From: Nakamurella lactea DSM 19367
Lineage (GTDB): Bacteria > Actinomycetota > Actinomycetes > Mycobacteriales > Nakamurellaceae
NCBI RefSeq assembly: GCF_000426645.1
Contig: NZ_KE384549.1
Span: forward strand, 1-64,000
Reading direction: 5' to 3'
DNA length: 64,000 nucleotides
Shown here piece after piece: positions 26,115 through 34,468 of the stretch (the first letter of the stretch is position 1; the number at the start of each line of letters is the position of its first letter). Under the pieces are notes generated by a model, which saw only the letters and a program-made list of their open reading frames with translations, made no database searches and was not told where the DNA came from. Both the position numbers and the translations under genes were made by a program.

Positions 26115-27130
26115 ACGGCGACCTGCACGATCTGAGCCCACTGGAGAACGAGCTGCGTCGCGCCCTGGACGACGAGGCGTCCCGGATCCGGCCGTCCGAC
26201 CTGCGAGCGGAGATCATCGACCGGGCAGGGCAGGCCGGTCGGCGACGGACCTGGGCGAACCGGGTCGCGCCGCTCGGGGTGGCCGCCGCCCTGGTGGCCA
26301 TCGCCACGGTGATCTGGTCGGCCGGTGGTCCGGCAGGCACCGCCCCGGCCGGGCACCCGTCGGCGGATCCGTCAGCACCGGCGACCAGTCCGGACGGCGC
26401 CTACGACCGGGCCCGCGAGTTGCAGTCGGCGGATCCGTCAGCACCGGCGACCAGCCCGGACGGCGCCTACGACCGGGCGCGCGAGTTGCAGACGGCGGAT
26501 CCGTCAGCTCCGGCGACCAGTCCGGACGGCGCCTACGACCGGGCTCGCGAGTTGCAGACGGCGGATCCGTCAGCTCCGGCGACCAGCCCGGACGGCGCCT
26601 ACGACCGGGCCCGCGAGTTGCAGACGCAGGATCCGTCGGCGCCGTCGGTGAGCTCCACCGAGTTGCCGTCGCTGGGGACCGCGACGGCCGGCCCGGGGCT
26701 GACGATCGAGGCGGACGGCCCGGCCACGATCGGTGCCGGCCGCACGCCGTCGCCGGGAATGGCACTGGAGTGGACGCTGGACCGTGACGGCGTGCAGATC
26801 ACCAGCGGCCGGCTCTTCTCGGACCAGGCGACCGGTGCCTTCCGCATCCCGGTCGGGGTGCTTCGGAACGGTCGGTATCGAATGGAGGTCTGGCAGCCGG
26901 GTACCGGTCCGAGCGGGGCGCGGTATGCCATCGACAGCGACTTCGTGCTGACCGGCAACCTGCGCCCGCCGGCCACCGCGAACCCGGCATCCGCCGGACC
27001 GTCAGCCACCTCGGTGCGCCCGCCGGCCACCGCGAACCCGGCATCCGCGGGTCCGTCAGCCACCTCGACCCGGCCGCCGAGCACCCGGCCGCCGAGCCCG
27101 ACAGCGGCCCGCACCACCTCCGGCGGCTGA
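26111..27130 (+). CDS. Membrane protein with tandem 22-residue repeats, coupled to the sigma factor
   Basis: A 339-residue protein, translationally coupled to the sigma factor. The N-terminal 50 residues are a charged helical segment (LENELRRALDDEASRI) like those preceding the membrane helix in anti-sigma-like proteins. One transmembrane helix spans about 54-73. The outside part begins with four near-identical 22-residue repeats (DPSAPATSPDGAYDRARELQ plus two residues), then a beta-sandwich-like domain at about 190-285 (LEWTLDRDGV, FRIPVGVLRNGRYRMEVW) and a Pro/Thr/Ala tail with two 18-residue repeats. I do not recognise a family. A role in controlling the sigma factor is suggested by context only; no zinc-binding anti-sigma motif (HxxxCxxC) is present. 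Confidence 0.75.
   Translation: MNGDLHDLSPLENELRRALDDEASRIRPSDLRAEIIDRAGQAGRRRTWANRVAPLGVAAALVAIATVIWSAGGPAGTAPAGHPSADPSAPATSPDGAYDRARELQSADPSAPATSPDGAYDRARELQTADPSAPATSPDGAYDRARELQTADPSAPATSPDGAYDRARELQTQDPSAPSVSSTELPSLGTATAGPGLTIEADGPATIGAGRTPSPGMALEWTLDRDGVQITSGRLFSDQATGAFRIPVGVLRNGRYRMEVWQPGTGPSGARYAIDSDFVLTGNLRPPATANPASAGPSATSVRPPATANPASAGPSATSTRPPSTRPPSPTAARTTSGG
26361..26624 (+). repeat. Four tandem 66-nt in-frame repeats
   Basis: Units begin at 26361, 26427, 26493 and 26559 with CGGCGGATCCGTCAG, and a fifth partial unit begins at 26625. They differ by a few synonymous or conservative changes. Each encodes 22 residues with an Asp-Arg-Ala-Arg-Glu-Leu-Gln helix and a Pro/Ser/Ala linker, located just outside the membrane helix. 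Confidence 0.95.
26963..27070 (+). repeat. Two tandem 54-nt in-frame repeats
   Basis: Units at 26963 and 27017 each encode the 18-residue sequence RPPATANPASAGPSATS plus one residue, near the C-terminus of the same protein. They differ at very few bases. Confidence 0.9.
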
Positions 27131-27166
27131 TCGCGGCGGGTCTGTCAGCGGCGCTTGCGGGGTGGG

Positions 27167-27192
27167 ATGACGCTACGGTGATCGTGCGTCAT
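27167..27192 (+). promoter_or_regulatory. Dyad around a candidate -10 box before upp
   Basis: ATGACGC (27167-27173) and GCGTCAT (27186-27192) form a perfect 7-bp inverted repeat that encloses TACGGT (27174-27179), a plausible -10 hexamer. The upp ATG lies 57 nt beyond. This could be an operator over the promoter; no regulator is assigned. Confidence 0.3.
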
Positions 27193-27248
27193 GCCTTCCG
27201 GTGTCCACTGCGCCGTTCGTCAGCCCCGATCCCGTTCCTGGAGCGCCC

Positions 27249-27902
27249 ATGCCAGCCCCGCACGCCATTCCCGCCGACCTCGACGTGACGGTGGTGGACC
27301 ATCCACTCGCCGCGTCCCGGTTGTCGATCATGCGGGACGCCCGCACCGACAACGCCGCCTTCCGGGCGGCGCTGCGGGAGCTGACCATGATGCTGATCTA
27401 CGAGGCCACCAGGAACCTGGCCACCGAACTGGTGCCGATCCACACCCCGGTGGCCCGCACCGACGCCACCCGGCTGGCGAACCCGCCGCTGCTGGTGCCG
27501 GTGTTGCGCGCCGGGCTGGGGATGGCGGACACCGCGCACACCCTGATCCCGGAATCGCAGATGGGGTTCGTCGGGATGGCCCGCGACGAGGAGACGCACC
27601 TGCCGACGCCGTACATGGAGTCGCTGCCGGCGTCGCTGGCCGGCCGGCCGGTGTTCGTGCTCGACCCGATGCTGGCCACCGGCGGCTCCATGGTGCACAC
27701 CATCCGGCTGTTGGTCGACCGCGGTGCCACCGAGGTGACGGCGGTCTGTGCGCTGGCCGCGCCCGAGGGCCTGGTCACGCTCGCGGAGTCGGGGTTGCCG
27801 GTCCGGGTGGTCACCGGATCGGTGGACGAACGGCTGAACGACTCGGCGTTCATCGTGCCGGGGCTGGGCGACGCGGGGGACCGCCAGTTCGGTGCCGTCT
27901 GA
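27249..27902 (+). CDS. upp: Uracil phosphoribosyltransferase
   Basis: A 217-residue enzyme that makes UMP from uracil and PRPP in pyrimidine salvage. Motifs: [16 protein letters not shown] at the start, [27 protein letters not shown] (the PRPP-binding DPMLATGGS loop), and [15 protein letters not shown], the uracil-binding C-terminus. I chose the ATG at 27249 because GGAG lies five bases before it; an in-frame GTG at 27201 would add 16 residues with no ribosome site. Length then matches the family. It stands with other nucleoside-salvage genes in this part of the window. Confidence 0.96.
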   Translation: MPAPHAIPADLDVTVVDHPLAASRLSIMRDARTDNAAFRAALRELTMMLIYEATRNLATELVPIHTPVARTDATRLANPPLLVPVLRAGLGMADTAHTLIPESQMGFVGMARDEETHLPTPYMESLPASLAGRPVFVLDPMLATGGSMVHTIRLLVDRGATEVTAVCALAAPEGLVTLAESGLPVRVVTGSVDERLNDSAFIVPGLGDAGDRQFGAV

Positions 27903-28037
27903 CGGCCTGCGGTGCCGTCTGACGGCCGCCTGACCGCCTGCGGGCGACCGGCTCCGCGGGTCCGGCCTTGTCGTCCGTGCAACCCCATGATCCACTCGGC
28001 ACGTCGGGTAGCTGTGACGACCAACAGGGAGACGCTG

Positions 28038-28823
28038 ATGAGCAACCGCACAGGGCCGCGCCGCCGAACCGTTTCCGTGCTGATCGCGCTGCTGGCGGGC
28101 GGCGCGCTGGCGTTGACGGCTTGCGCGTCCGACACCCAGCCGGGGTCGGACGCGGCCGGCGCCCAGAGCCCGTCGGAGAGCCCGACGCAGGTCAGCTCTG
28201 CTCCGTCGACCCAGCAGAGCTCTGCGCCCGCAAGCTCAACCCAGGACAGCACGGCCGGCACAGCACCCGATGGCCTGGCCGGTTACCTGTTCACCTCGAC
28301 GTCGGCTACCGGTCGCACCCTGGTCAAGGACAAGCCGCTGACCATCTCGTTCGGCGACCGGGGCGAGGTCGGTCTGCATGCAGGCTGCAACGGGATGGGC
28401 GGCACGCCGGTGTTCACGGCCGCCGAACTGAAGGTCGACCAGATCGTCTCGACGATGATGGCCTGCGTCGATCCGGCCGGTGGCAACAGCGTGATGGATC
28501 AGGAGAACTGGTACGGCAAGTGGCTCACCGCCGGGGTCAGCTGGAAGCTCGACGGAACGGATCTGGTGCTCAGCGGCGACGGCGTGAGTGTCACCTTCGA
28601 ACGCACCGGTAAGGCTGACGAGAAACCCACCGCGGGCAGCGGCGAGGACGGCTCGGCCGCCGCCACGTCCTCGACGGCATCCCAGCCGTCGGTACCGGCC
28701 GAGCACACCGCGATCACCGCTCCGCTGGTCGAACCGGCGACCCCGGTCCAGTCGACGACGCCTCCCGGCAAGACCCGCGACGGCGGCGTCTCGGTCGATC
28801 CGCCGCCGACCAGCACGAACTGA
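28038..28823 (+). CDS. META-domain lipoprotein
   Basis: A 261-residue exported lipoprotein. The signal peptide (about 12-28) ends in a lipobox, ALTAC, with lipidation at Cys29. A Ser/Thr/Gln/Pro-rich linker follows, then a META (HslJ-like) domain at about 75-190: GYLFTSTSATGRTL, LHAGCNGMGGTPVF, IVSTMMACVDPAGG and MDQENWYGKWLTAG with two Cys that may form a disulfide. The C-terminal 60 residues are Pro/Thr-rich and low-complexity. META proteins are linked in other bacteria to stress or antibiotic tolerance, but no defined activity is known. The ATG has a GGGAGA site. It converges on the phosphomutase gene. Confidence 0.88.
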   Translation: MSNRTGPRRRTVSVLIALLAGGALALTACASDTQPGSDAAGAQSPSESPTQVSSAPSTQQSSAPASSTQDSTAGTAPDGLAGYLFTSTSATGRTLVKDKPLTISFGDRGEVGLHAGCNGMGGTPVFTAAELKVDQIVSTMMACVDPAGGNSVMDQENWYGKWLTAGVSWKLDGTDLVLSGDGVSVTFERTGKADEKPTAGSGEDGSAAATSSTASQPSVPAEHTAITAPLVEPATPVQSTTPPGKTRDGGVSVDPPPTSTN

Positions 28824-28829
28824 CCTCGT

Positions 28830-28849
28830 CCACCGGGCAGCTCCGGTGG
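28830..28849. terminator. Hairpin between convergent genes, candidate bidirectional terminator
   Basis: CCACCGG, a 6-nt loop GCAGCT and CCGGTGG form a perfect 7-bp stem in the 44 nt between the stops of the META lipoprotein and phosphomutase genes. No U-tract follows, as is usual in high-GC actinobacteria. Confidence 0.5.
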
Positions 28850-28867
28850 GAGATGTCGGTGCGAGGG

Positions 28868-30553
28868 TCAGCCGGACAGCCCGAGCAGCCCGGACAGCTC
28901 GGATCGCAGTGCCGAGAGTTGTTCGGCCGCATCGGTTCTGACGCCCGTCAGCTCCGCCAGCCCGGCGGCGACCGGGAGCGTTACCTCCAGGTAGCACTTG
29001 AGTTTCGGCTCGGTGCCGGAGGGCCGCACCACCACCCGTGCCCGGTCGGTGCGCAGCACCACCGCGTCGGTGCGCGGCAGCAGGTCCTCGGTACCGGTCA
29101 CCGGGTCGCCCAGCAGCGTCGACGGCAGCGCGGCCCGGAGTCGGGCCATCGCATCGGCGATCTCGGTCAGGTCGCTGACCCGCACCGACAGCTGGTCGGT
29201 GGCGTGCAGTCCGTGCGCCCTGGCCAGATCGTCGAGGGCGTCGAAAACGGTGCGGCCGGCCGCCTTCAGTGTTGCCGCCAGGTCGGCCGCGACCACGCCG
29301 GCCGAGATGCCGTCCTTGTCCCGGACCCCGTCGGGATCGACGCAGACGCCCAGCGCTTCCTCGTAGGCGTAGACCAGCCCGGTGCCCCGGCCGTCGCCGG
29401 CCCGCACCAGCCACTTGAAGCCGGTGAGCGTCTCGTCGAACCTCGCCGATCGGGCCGCGGCGATCGACTTCAACAGTGATGACGAGACGATGGTGGTGGC
29501 CACCAACGGATCCGGGTGCACCGCCGGGTTCAGCCCGGCCAGCAGGTGGTCGCCCAGCAGGGCACCCGTCTCGTCGCCGCGCAGCATCCGCCAGCTGCCG
29601 TCGGCGGCCTTCGCGCCGAGCGCGCAGCGGTCGGCGTCCGGGTCGTTGGCGATGGCCAGGTCGGCATCCAGCTCGGTGGCCAGGGCCAGCAGCTGGTCGG
29701 TGGCGCCGGGTTCCTCCGGGTTCGGGAAGGCGACGGTGGGAAACGCCGGGTCGGGCTGTTCCTGCGCCGGGACCTGGTGCACGTCGGTGAATCCCGCTCG
29801 CCGCAACGCTTCCAGTAATGTGCTGGCGCCGACACCGTGCATGGCGGTAGCCACGATGCGCAGCTGTCGCTCGCTGCCCGACGCCAACGCCGCTGCGCGG
29901 TGCAGGTAGTTCTCCACGATCGAATCCGGCCAGGGCTGCGGAACACCATCGGTGTCGATGCTGACGGCCGGCCGGGCAGCCGCGATCGCCGCCTCGATCG
30001 CGGCGTCGGCCGGCGGCACCAACTGTGCGCCGGCCTCCAGATAGACCTTCAGCCCGTTGTCCTGCGGCGGGTTGTGTGAGGCCGTGATCTGCAGTCCGGC
30101 GGCCGCATTCAGCTCACGGACGGCGTACGCGGTGATCGGTGTCGGCAGCGGGCCGGGAGCCAGCAGAACGGTGAATCCGGCCGCCGCCAGCACCTTTGCC
30201 GCGTCCCCGGCGAATTCGGCGGACCGGTGACGGGCGTCGTACCCGATCACCACGGTGCGGCCCGGCCCGCCGTTCGCCCTGAGATAGGCGGCGATCCCGG
30301 CGGCGGCCCGGCGGACCACCGCCAGGTTCATCCCGGCCGGCCCGGCGCGCAGCGGGCCACGCAATCCCGCGGTTCCGAAGGTCAGCGGGGCACTCATCCG
30401 TTCGGTCAGTTCGGCCAGTGCGGAAGCCTTGCCGCCCATGGCGTCCGCCAGTACCTGCTGCAACTCGGTGCGGTCAGTGGCCGACGGGTCGTCGGCGATC
30501 CAGCGCATCGCCGACTGACGCAGGGTCGCGGACAATGCCGTCACCTCGGTCAC
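28868..30553 (-). CDS. Phosphohexomutase/phosphopentomutase-type enzyme
   Basis: A 561-residue alpha-D-phosphohexomutase family enzyme. It shows [10 protein letters not shown] near 54, [15 protein letters not shown] near 105, the phosphoserine loop [15 protein letters not shown] near 153, the metal loop NDPDADRC near 300, the sugar loop GDETG and the C-terminal phosphate loop [16 protein letters not shown]. Size and the TASHNP sequence fit the PGM/PMM type II group. It overlaps the purine nucleoside phosphorylase gene by 4 bp (GTGA), and deoC is nearby, so it probably converts (deoxy)ribose 1-phosphate to the 5-phosphate; classical glucose or mannose phosphomutase activity is the alternative. 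Confidence 0.92.
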   Translation of the reverse strand: MTEVTALSATLRQSAMRWIADDPSATDRTELQQVLADAMGGKASALAELTERMSAPLTFGTAGLRGPLRAGPAGMNLAVVRRAAAGIAAYLRANGGPGRTVVIGYDARHRSAEFAGDAAKVLAAAGFTVLLAPGPLPTPITAYAVRELNAAAGLQITASHNPPQDNGLKVYLEAGAQLVPPADAAIEAAIAAARPAVSIDTDGVPQPWPDSIVENYLHRAAALASGSERQLRIVATAMHGVGASTLLEALRRAGFTDVHQVPAQEQPDPAFPTVAFPNPEEPGATDQLLALATELDADLAIANDPDADRCALGAKAADGSWRMLRGDETGALLGDHLLAGLNPAVHPDPLVATTIVSSSLLKSIAAARSARFDETLTGFKWLVRAGDGRGTGLVYAYEEALGVCVDPDGVRDKDGISAGVVAADLAATLKAAGRTVFDALDDLARAHGLHATDQLSVRVSDLTEIADAMARLRAALPSTLLGDPVTGTEDLLPRTDAVVLRTDRARVVVRPSGTEPKLKCYLEVTLPVAAGLAELTGVRTDAAEQLSALRSELSGLLGLSG

Positions 30554-31368
30554 GACCGCTCGATCAGCTCGGCCAGCAGAGTTCCCATCCGGCCGGCGGC
30601 ATCCCGGCCGGCGTCCAGCACCTCGGCGTGGTCCAGCGGTTCGCCGGTCATCCCGGCGGCCATGTTGGTCACCAGCGACAGGCCGAACACCTCGGCGCCG
30701 GCTTCCCGGATCGCGATGGCCTCCAGCGCTGTCGACATGCCGACCAGGTCGGCGCCGAGCCCGCGGAGCATCCGGATCTCGGCGGGCGTCTCGTAGTGCG
30801 GACCCGGCAGCTGGGCGTACACGCCCTCGGTCAGCGTCGGGTCGATGGTCCGGGCCAGCTCGCGTAGTCGGGGCGAGTACAGGTCCGTCAGATCCACGAA
30901 GTTCGCGCCGACGATCGGCGAGGTCGCGGTGAGATTCAGGTGATCGGAGATCATCACCGGCTGGCCCACCGACAACCCCTCGGCCAGGCCGCCGGCCGCG
31001 TTGGTCAGGATCACCGTGCGCGCGCCGGCGGCGGCGGCGGTGCGGACCCCGTGCACCACCGGGCCGACGCCGAGTCCTTCGTAGAAATGCGTCCGGCCCA
31101 ACAGCACCAGTACTCGCTTGTCGCCGACCGGGACCGATCGGACCCGGCCGGCATGGCCGGCCACCACCGGGGCCGAGAAGCCCGGCAGATCCGTCATCGA
31201 CAACTCGACCGTGGGGGTGCCCAGCTCGTCGGCGGCCGGCACCCAACCGGAACCCAGGACGAGGGCGACATCGTGATGCAGTACGCCGGTGGCCCTGGCC
31301 AGGACGGCGGCGGCCTCTTCGGCGGTGGCGCGGGTGACGGTGTTGGCGTCGATGGTCTGATCGGACAT
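30550..31368 (-). CDS. Purine nucleoside phosphorylase
   Basis: A 272-residue trimeric-type enzyme that splits purine (deoxy)nucleosides with phosphate into base and (deoxy)ribose 1-phosphate. Motifs: [10 protein letters not shown] (phosphate loop), [24 protein letters not shown] with the active-site His, [26 protein letters not shown] with the catalytic Glu/base contacts, [14 protein letters not shown] and [10 protein letters not shown] chose the ATG at 31368: a TAGGGT box lies seven bases before it and no site supports the GTG at 31377. The stop overlaps the phosphomutase GTG, so the sugar phosphate passes directly to the next enzyme. Confidence 0.95.
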   Translation of the reverse strand: MSDQTIDANTVTRATAEEAAAVLARATGVLHHDVALVLGSGWVPAADELGTPTVELSMTDLPGFSAPVVAGHAGRVRSVPVGDKRVLVLLGRTHFYEGLGVGPVVHGVRTAAAAGARTVILTNAAGGLAEGLSVGQPVMISDHLNLTATSPIVGANFVDLTDLYSPRLRELARTIDPTLTEGVYAQLPGPHYETPAEIRMLRGLGADLVGMSTALEAIAIREAGAEVFGLSLVTNMAAGMTGEPLDHAEVLDAGRDAAGRMGTLLAELIERS

Positions 31369-31381
31369 GCTGCTCACCCTA
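31369..31381 (-). promoter_or_regulatory. Candidate -10 box for purine nucleoside phosphorylase gene
   Basis: On the minus strand TAGGGT (31381-31376) precedes the ATG at 31368 by seven bases, the recurring leaderless arrangement of this window. AGGG within the box could alternatively act as a ribosome site. Confidence 0.35.
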
Positions 31382-31417
31382 GGGCGTGATCCGCCCGGTC
31401 GGTGAAGACACTTCGAC

Positions 31418-32569
31418 TCAGACCTGACCGCCCCAGTCGGCGATCAGCCGGACCACGAAGTACCCGACGGCGGCGGCCGCGATCACGACCAGCGCGGCCA
31501 CCGGCAGCAGCCAGCCCGGCCGTCCGGGCCGATCGGCGGTCGCCGGCAGGGCGGGCAGCGGTGCGGCGTTGCTGCCCGCCCAGGGCGGCGGGGGCTGGAC
31601 CGGTGGGGTGGCCGCCCGGCGAACCGGCGGGTGCACCGGCACCCGAACCGGCGGCGACGCCGTCCCGGTGCCGGCCCGGCCGGCCGGCACCGGGACCATC
31701 CGGGCGAGCTCGGCGCGCATCCCGGTCGGGTCGTCGGCCACCTCACGCAGCCGCCGGCCGGCCTCGGCCACCGTCATCCTGGCGTTCGGGTCCTTGCGCA
31801 GCAGGCCGTCGATGATCGGCCCGAGGGATCCTGAATGTGGGTGCGGCGGAACGGGTTCGGCCACCACTGCGGTCAGCGTCGGGATTGCCTCGCCGCGGTC
31901 GAACGGTGGCCGGCCCTCGACGGTGGCGAACAGCATCGCGCCCAGACCCCAGGCGTCCGACATCGGTGATGCGGGCGCGCCGGAGGCCACCTCGGGGGAG
32001 ATGTAGGCGGGGGAGCCGAGCAACAGGCCGGTCACCGTCATCGTCGGTTCGTCGGCGCTGCGCGCGATGCCGAAGTCGGTCAGCTTGATCCGCCCGTCGT
32101 TGCCGACCAGGACGTTGCCCGGTTTCACGTCGCGGTGGGTGATCCCGGCGTCGTGCGCGGCCCGCAGCCCGCCGGCAACGGCGACCCCGATGGTGCCCGC
32201 CGCGCCGGGGCGTAGCGGTCCGTCCTGCTTGAGTACCTCGGCCAGCGACCTGGCGTCCAGCAACTCCATCACGATGAACGGCCGGCCCTCGACGGTGAGG
32301 ATGTCGAACAGGGTGATCACGTGCGGGTGGGACAGCGCGCCGATCGCCCTGGCCTCGCGCAACGTGCGGTCGGTGAGCATGCCGACCTCACCGGCCGGCA
32401 TACCGGCCGGGAAGTTGATCTCCTTGATGGCCACCCGGCGGTGCACGACGTCGTCGTAGGCCCGCCACACCGTGCCCATCGCGCCCCGGCCGATGGTCGC
32501 CTCCAGCCGGTAGCGGCCGGCCAGGTATCGCGGTGGCTGCGGCGATCGGGGCTCGGACACGGCTGCCAT
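31418..32569 (-). CDS. Ser/Thr protein kinase with C-terminal membrane anchor
   Basis: A 383-residue PknB-type kinase when read from the ATG at 32569. Domain order: [20 protein letters not shown] (Gly loop), VAIKEI (catalytic Lys), [13 protein letters not shown] (catalytic loop), LTDFGIARS (DFG), [10 protein letters not shown] (P+1/APE). A Pro-rich linker follows, then one transmembrane helix ([20 protein letters not shown]), with only about ten residues outside, so it has no sensory ectodomain. A GTG 15 codons upstream is possible, but it would run into the GTCA repeats of the divergent kdp control region. The kinase lies 49 nt before purine nucleoside phosphorylase on the same strand; a functional link is not evident. 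Confidence 0.9.
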   Translation of the reverse strand: MAAVSEPRSPQPPRYLAGRYRLEATIGRGAMGTVWRAYDDVVHRRVAIKEINFPAGMPAGEVGMLTDRTLREARAIGALSHPHVITLFDILTVEGRPFIVMELLDARSLAEVLKQDGPLRPGAAGTIGVAVAGGLRAAHDAGITHRDVKPGNVLVGNDGRIKLTDFGIARSADEPTMTVTGLLLGSPAYISPEVASGAPASPMSDAWGLGAMLFATVEGRPPFDRGEAIPTLTAVVAEPVPPHPHSGSLGPIIDGLLRKDPNARMTVAEAGRRLREVADDPTGMRAELARMVPVPAGRAGTGTASPPVRVPVHPPVRRAATPPVQPPPPWAGSNAAPLPALPATADRPGRPGWLLPVAALVVIAAAAVGYFVVRLIADWGGQV

Positions 32570-32603
32570 TCTCGCACCGGGGGCGCCGTCCGACGGGGCC
32601 GGT

Positions 32604-32650
32604 GTCAAGGACACGTCAAGATCCGCTGCCTCGGCGTCAGGACGGCGTCA
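32604..32650. promoter_or_regulatory. Phased GTCA direct repeats upstream of kdpFABCDE, candidate KdpE operator
   Basis: GTCA occurs at 32604, 32615, 32636 and 32647, i.e. spacings of 11, 21 and 11 bp, within GTCAAG/GTCAAG and CGTCAG/CGTCAG pairs. OmpR/PhoB-type regulators, the family of KdpE, bind direct repeats with a period of about one helical turn. A possible -10 box, TAGCGT, lies at 32681-32686 and kdpF starts at 32727. Binding is inferred. Confidence 0.5.
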
Positions 32651-32726
32651 GCGCCGGCACCGAACCCGCGCGCGGGCTCCTAGCGTCGGGGTGCCGGCCA
32701 TCCGGGCAGGCGAGAGGTGAGGTTCG

Positions 32727-32810
32727 ATGGTGATCGTTGCCGCCGTGTGCGGACTCCTGTTGCTCGGCTACCTGGTGGTCGCCCTGGTGATTCCGGAGCG
32801 TCTCGGATGA
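32727..32810 (+). CDS. kdpF: KdpF, small subunit of the potassium-transporting ATPase
   Basis: A 27-residue single-helix membrane peptide: it begins MVIVAAVCGLLLLGYLVV and ends in VIPERLG. Size, hydrophobic helix with central GYL and position directly before kdpA identify KdpF, which stabilises the KdpABC complex. A strong GAGGTGAGG ribosome site precedes the ATG. Its stop overlaps the kdpA start (ATGA). Confidence 0.92.
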   Translation: MVIVAAVCGLLLLGYLVVALVIPERLG

Positions 32811-34468
32811 CCGGGTGGCTGGCCACCGGCCTGGAAATACTGACCCTGGTGGTGCTGCTCGGGATCGTGCAGCGGCCACTGGGTGACTACATCGCGGTCA
32901 CGCTGGAGAGTAAGCGACATCTGCGGGTGGAGCGCGGCCTCTACCGATTCCTGCGGATCGACTCGGCTGCCGATCAGAAATGGTCGACGTACCTGATCTC
33001 ACTGCTGGCCTTCTCGCTGGCCGGATTCGGGTTGCTGTGGTTGATCCTGTCGACCCAACAGTGGCTGCCGCTGAGCCTCGGCCACGGACCGATGAGCGCC
33101 GATCAGGGATTCAACACGGCGGCGTCGTTCGTGGCCAACACGAACTGGCAGTCCTACGCCGGTGAGTCCACCTTGGGGCACACCGCTCAGGCCGCCGGGC
33201 TGACGGTGCAGAACTTCGTGTCGGCGGCGGTCGGCATCGTTGTTGCGGTCGCGTTGATTCGTGGATTCGTCCGCAACCACACCGACCGGCTCGGAAACTT
33301 CTGGGTCGACCTGACCAGGGTGGTGGTGCGGGTACTGCTGCCGATCGCGGTGGTCGGCGCCACCCTGCTGATCGTCTGTGGGGTGATCCAGAACCTGGCA
33401 TCGCCGACCACGATCACCACGCTGGCCGGCGTCGGCCAGACCATTCCCGGTGGCCCGGTCGCCTCCCAGGAGGTGATCAAGCTGTTGGGTACCAACGGCG
33501 GCGGCTTCTTCAACGCCAATTCGGCGCATCCGCTGGAGAACCCGAACGCGGCGTCGAACTTCCTGCAGTACTTCCTCATCCTGCTGATCCCGGTGTCGTT
33601 GCCAAGGACCATCGGCCGGTTGCTCGGCAACTACCGACAGGGGCTGGCCATCCTCGGCGTGATGGTCGCATTGTGGGCGATCTCGCTGACCGTCACGATG
33701 GTCTCCGAGTCGGCGCATCCCGGTTCCGCGTTGCAGGCGGCCGGCGGGGCGATGGAGGGCAAGGAGACCCGTTTCGGGGTAGCGAGTTCGGTGTTGTTCG
33801 CCACCGCGACAACGCTCACCTCGACCGGTGCCGTCGACTCCATGCATTCGTCCTACACCGGCTTCGGCGGCGGCATGCTGCTGCTGAACATGCTGATCGG
33901 CGAGGTGGCGCCCGGTGGCGTCGGATCCGGCATCTACGGAATCCTGATCCTGGCTGTCATCACCGTGTTCGTCGCCGGGTTGATGGTCGGCCGCACGCCG
34001 ACCTTCCTGGGCAAGCAGATCGGCACCACCCAGATGAAGTGGGCCGCCGGCTACCTGCTGGTCGTGCCGGCTCTGGTCCTGGTGAACACCGCGATCGCCC
34101 TGCTGGGCGGCAATCAGGACACCGCCGCCAATCCCGACTCGCCGCACGGGCTGACCGAGCTGCTCTATGCCAGCGGATCGGCGGCCAACAACAACGGATC
34201 CGCATTCGCCGGGCTCAGTGCCAATACACCGTTCTGGAACATCTCGTTGGGCGTGTTGATGCTGCTCGGCCGGTTCGTCTGCATCGGCATGGTGTTGGCA
34301 CTGGCCGGATCCGTTGCCCGGCAAGGTAGTAGGCCCGACGACGCAGGAACCCTACCGACCCACCGGCCGCTGTTCGCCACCATGCTTTTCGGCATGGTGA
34401 TCCTGGTCTCCGCACTGACCTACCTGCCCGCGCTCGCGCTCGGGCCGATCGCAGAAGGACTGTCATGA
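32807..34468 (+). CDS. kdpA: Potassium-transporting ATPase subunit A
   Basis: A 553-residue integral membrane protein, the K+-selective subunit of the high-affinity KdpFABC pump. It has about ten hydrophobic helices and the conserved filter-associated motifs: [57 protein letters not shown] and [13 protein letters not shown]. Length agrees with the family. It overlaps kdpF and kdpB by 4 bp each, so the operon is translationally coupled. Confidence 0.98.
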   Translation: MTGWLATGLEILTLVVLLGIVQRPLGDYIAVTLESKRHLRVERGLYRFLRIDSAADQKWSTYLISLLAFSLAGFGLLWLILSTQQWLPLSLGHGPMSADQGFNTAASFVANTNWQSYAGESTLGHTAQAAGLTVQNFVSAAVGIVVAVALIRGFVRNHTDRLGNFWVDLTRVVVRVLLPIAVVGATLLIVCGVIQNLASPTTITTLAGVGQTIPGGPVASQEVIKLLGTNGGGFFNANSAHPLENPNAASNFLQYFLILLIPVSLPRTIGRLLGNYRQGLAILGVMVALWAISLTVTMVSESAHPGSALQAAGGAMEGKETRFGVASSVLFATATTLTSTGAVDSMHSSYTGFGGGMLLLNMLIGEVAPGGVGSGIYGILILAVITVFVAGLMVGRTPTFLGKQIGTTQMKWAAGYLLVVPALVLVNTAIALLGGNQDTAANPDSPHGLTELLYASGSAANNNGSAFAGLSANTPFWNISLGVLMLLGRFVCIGMVLALAGSVARQGSRPDDAGTLPTHRPLFATMLFGMVILVSALTYLPALALGPIAEGLS

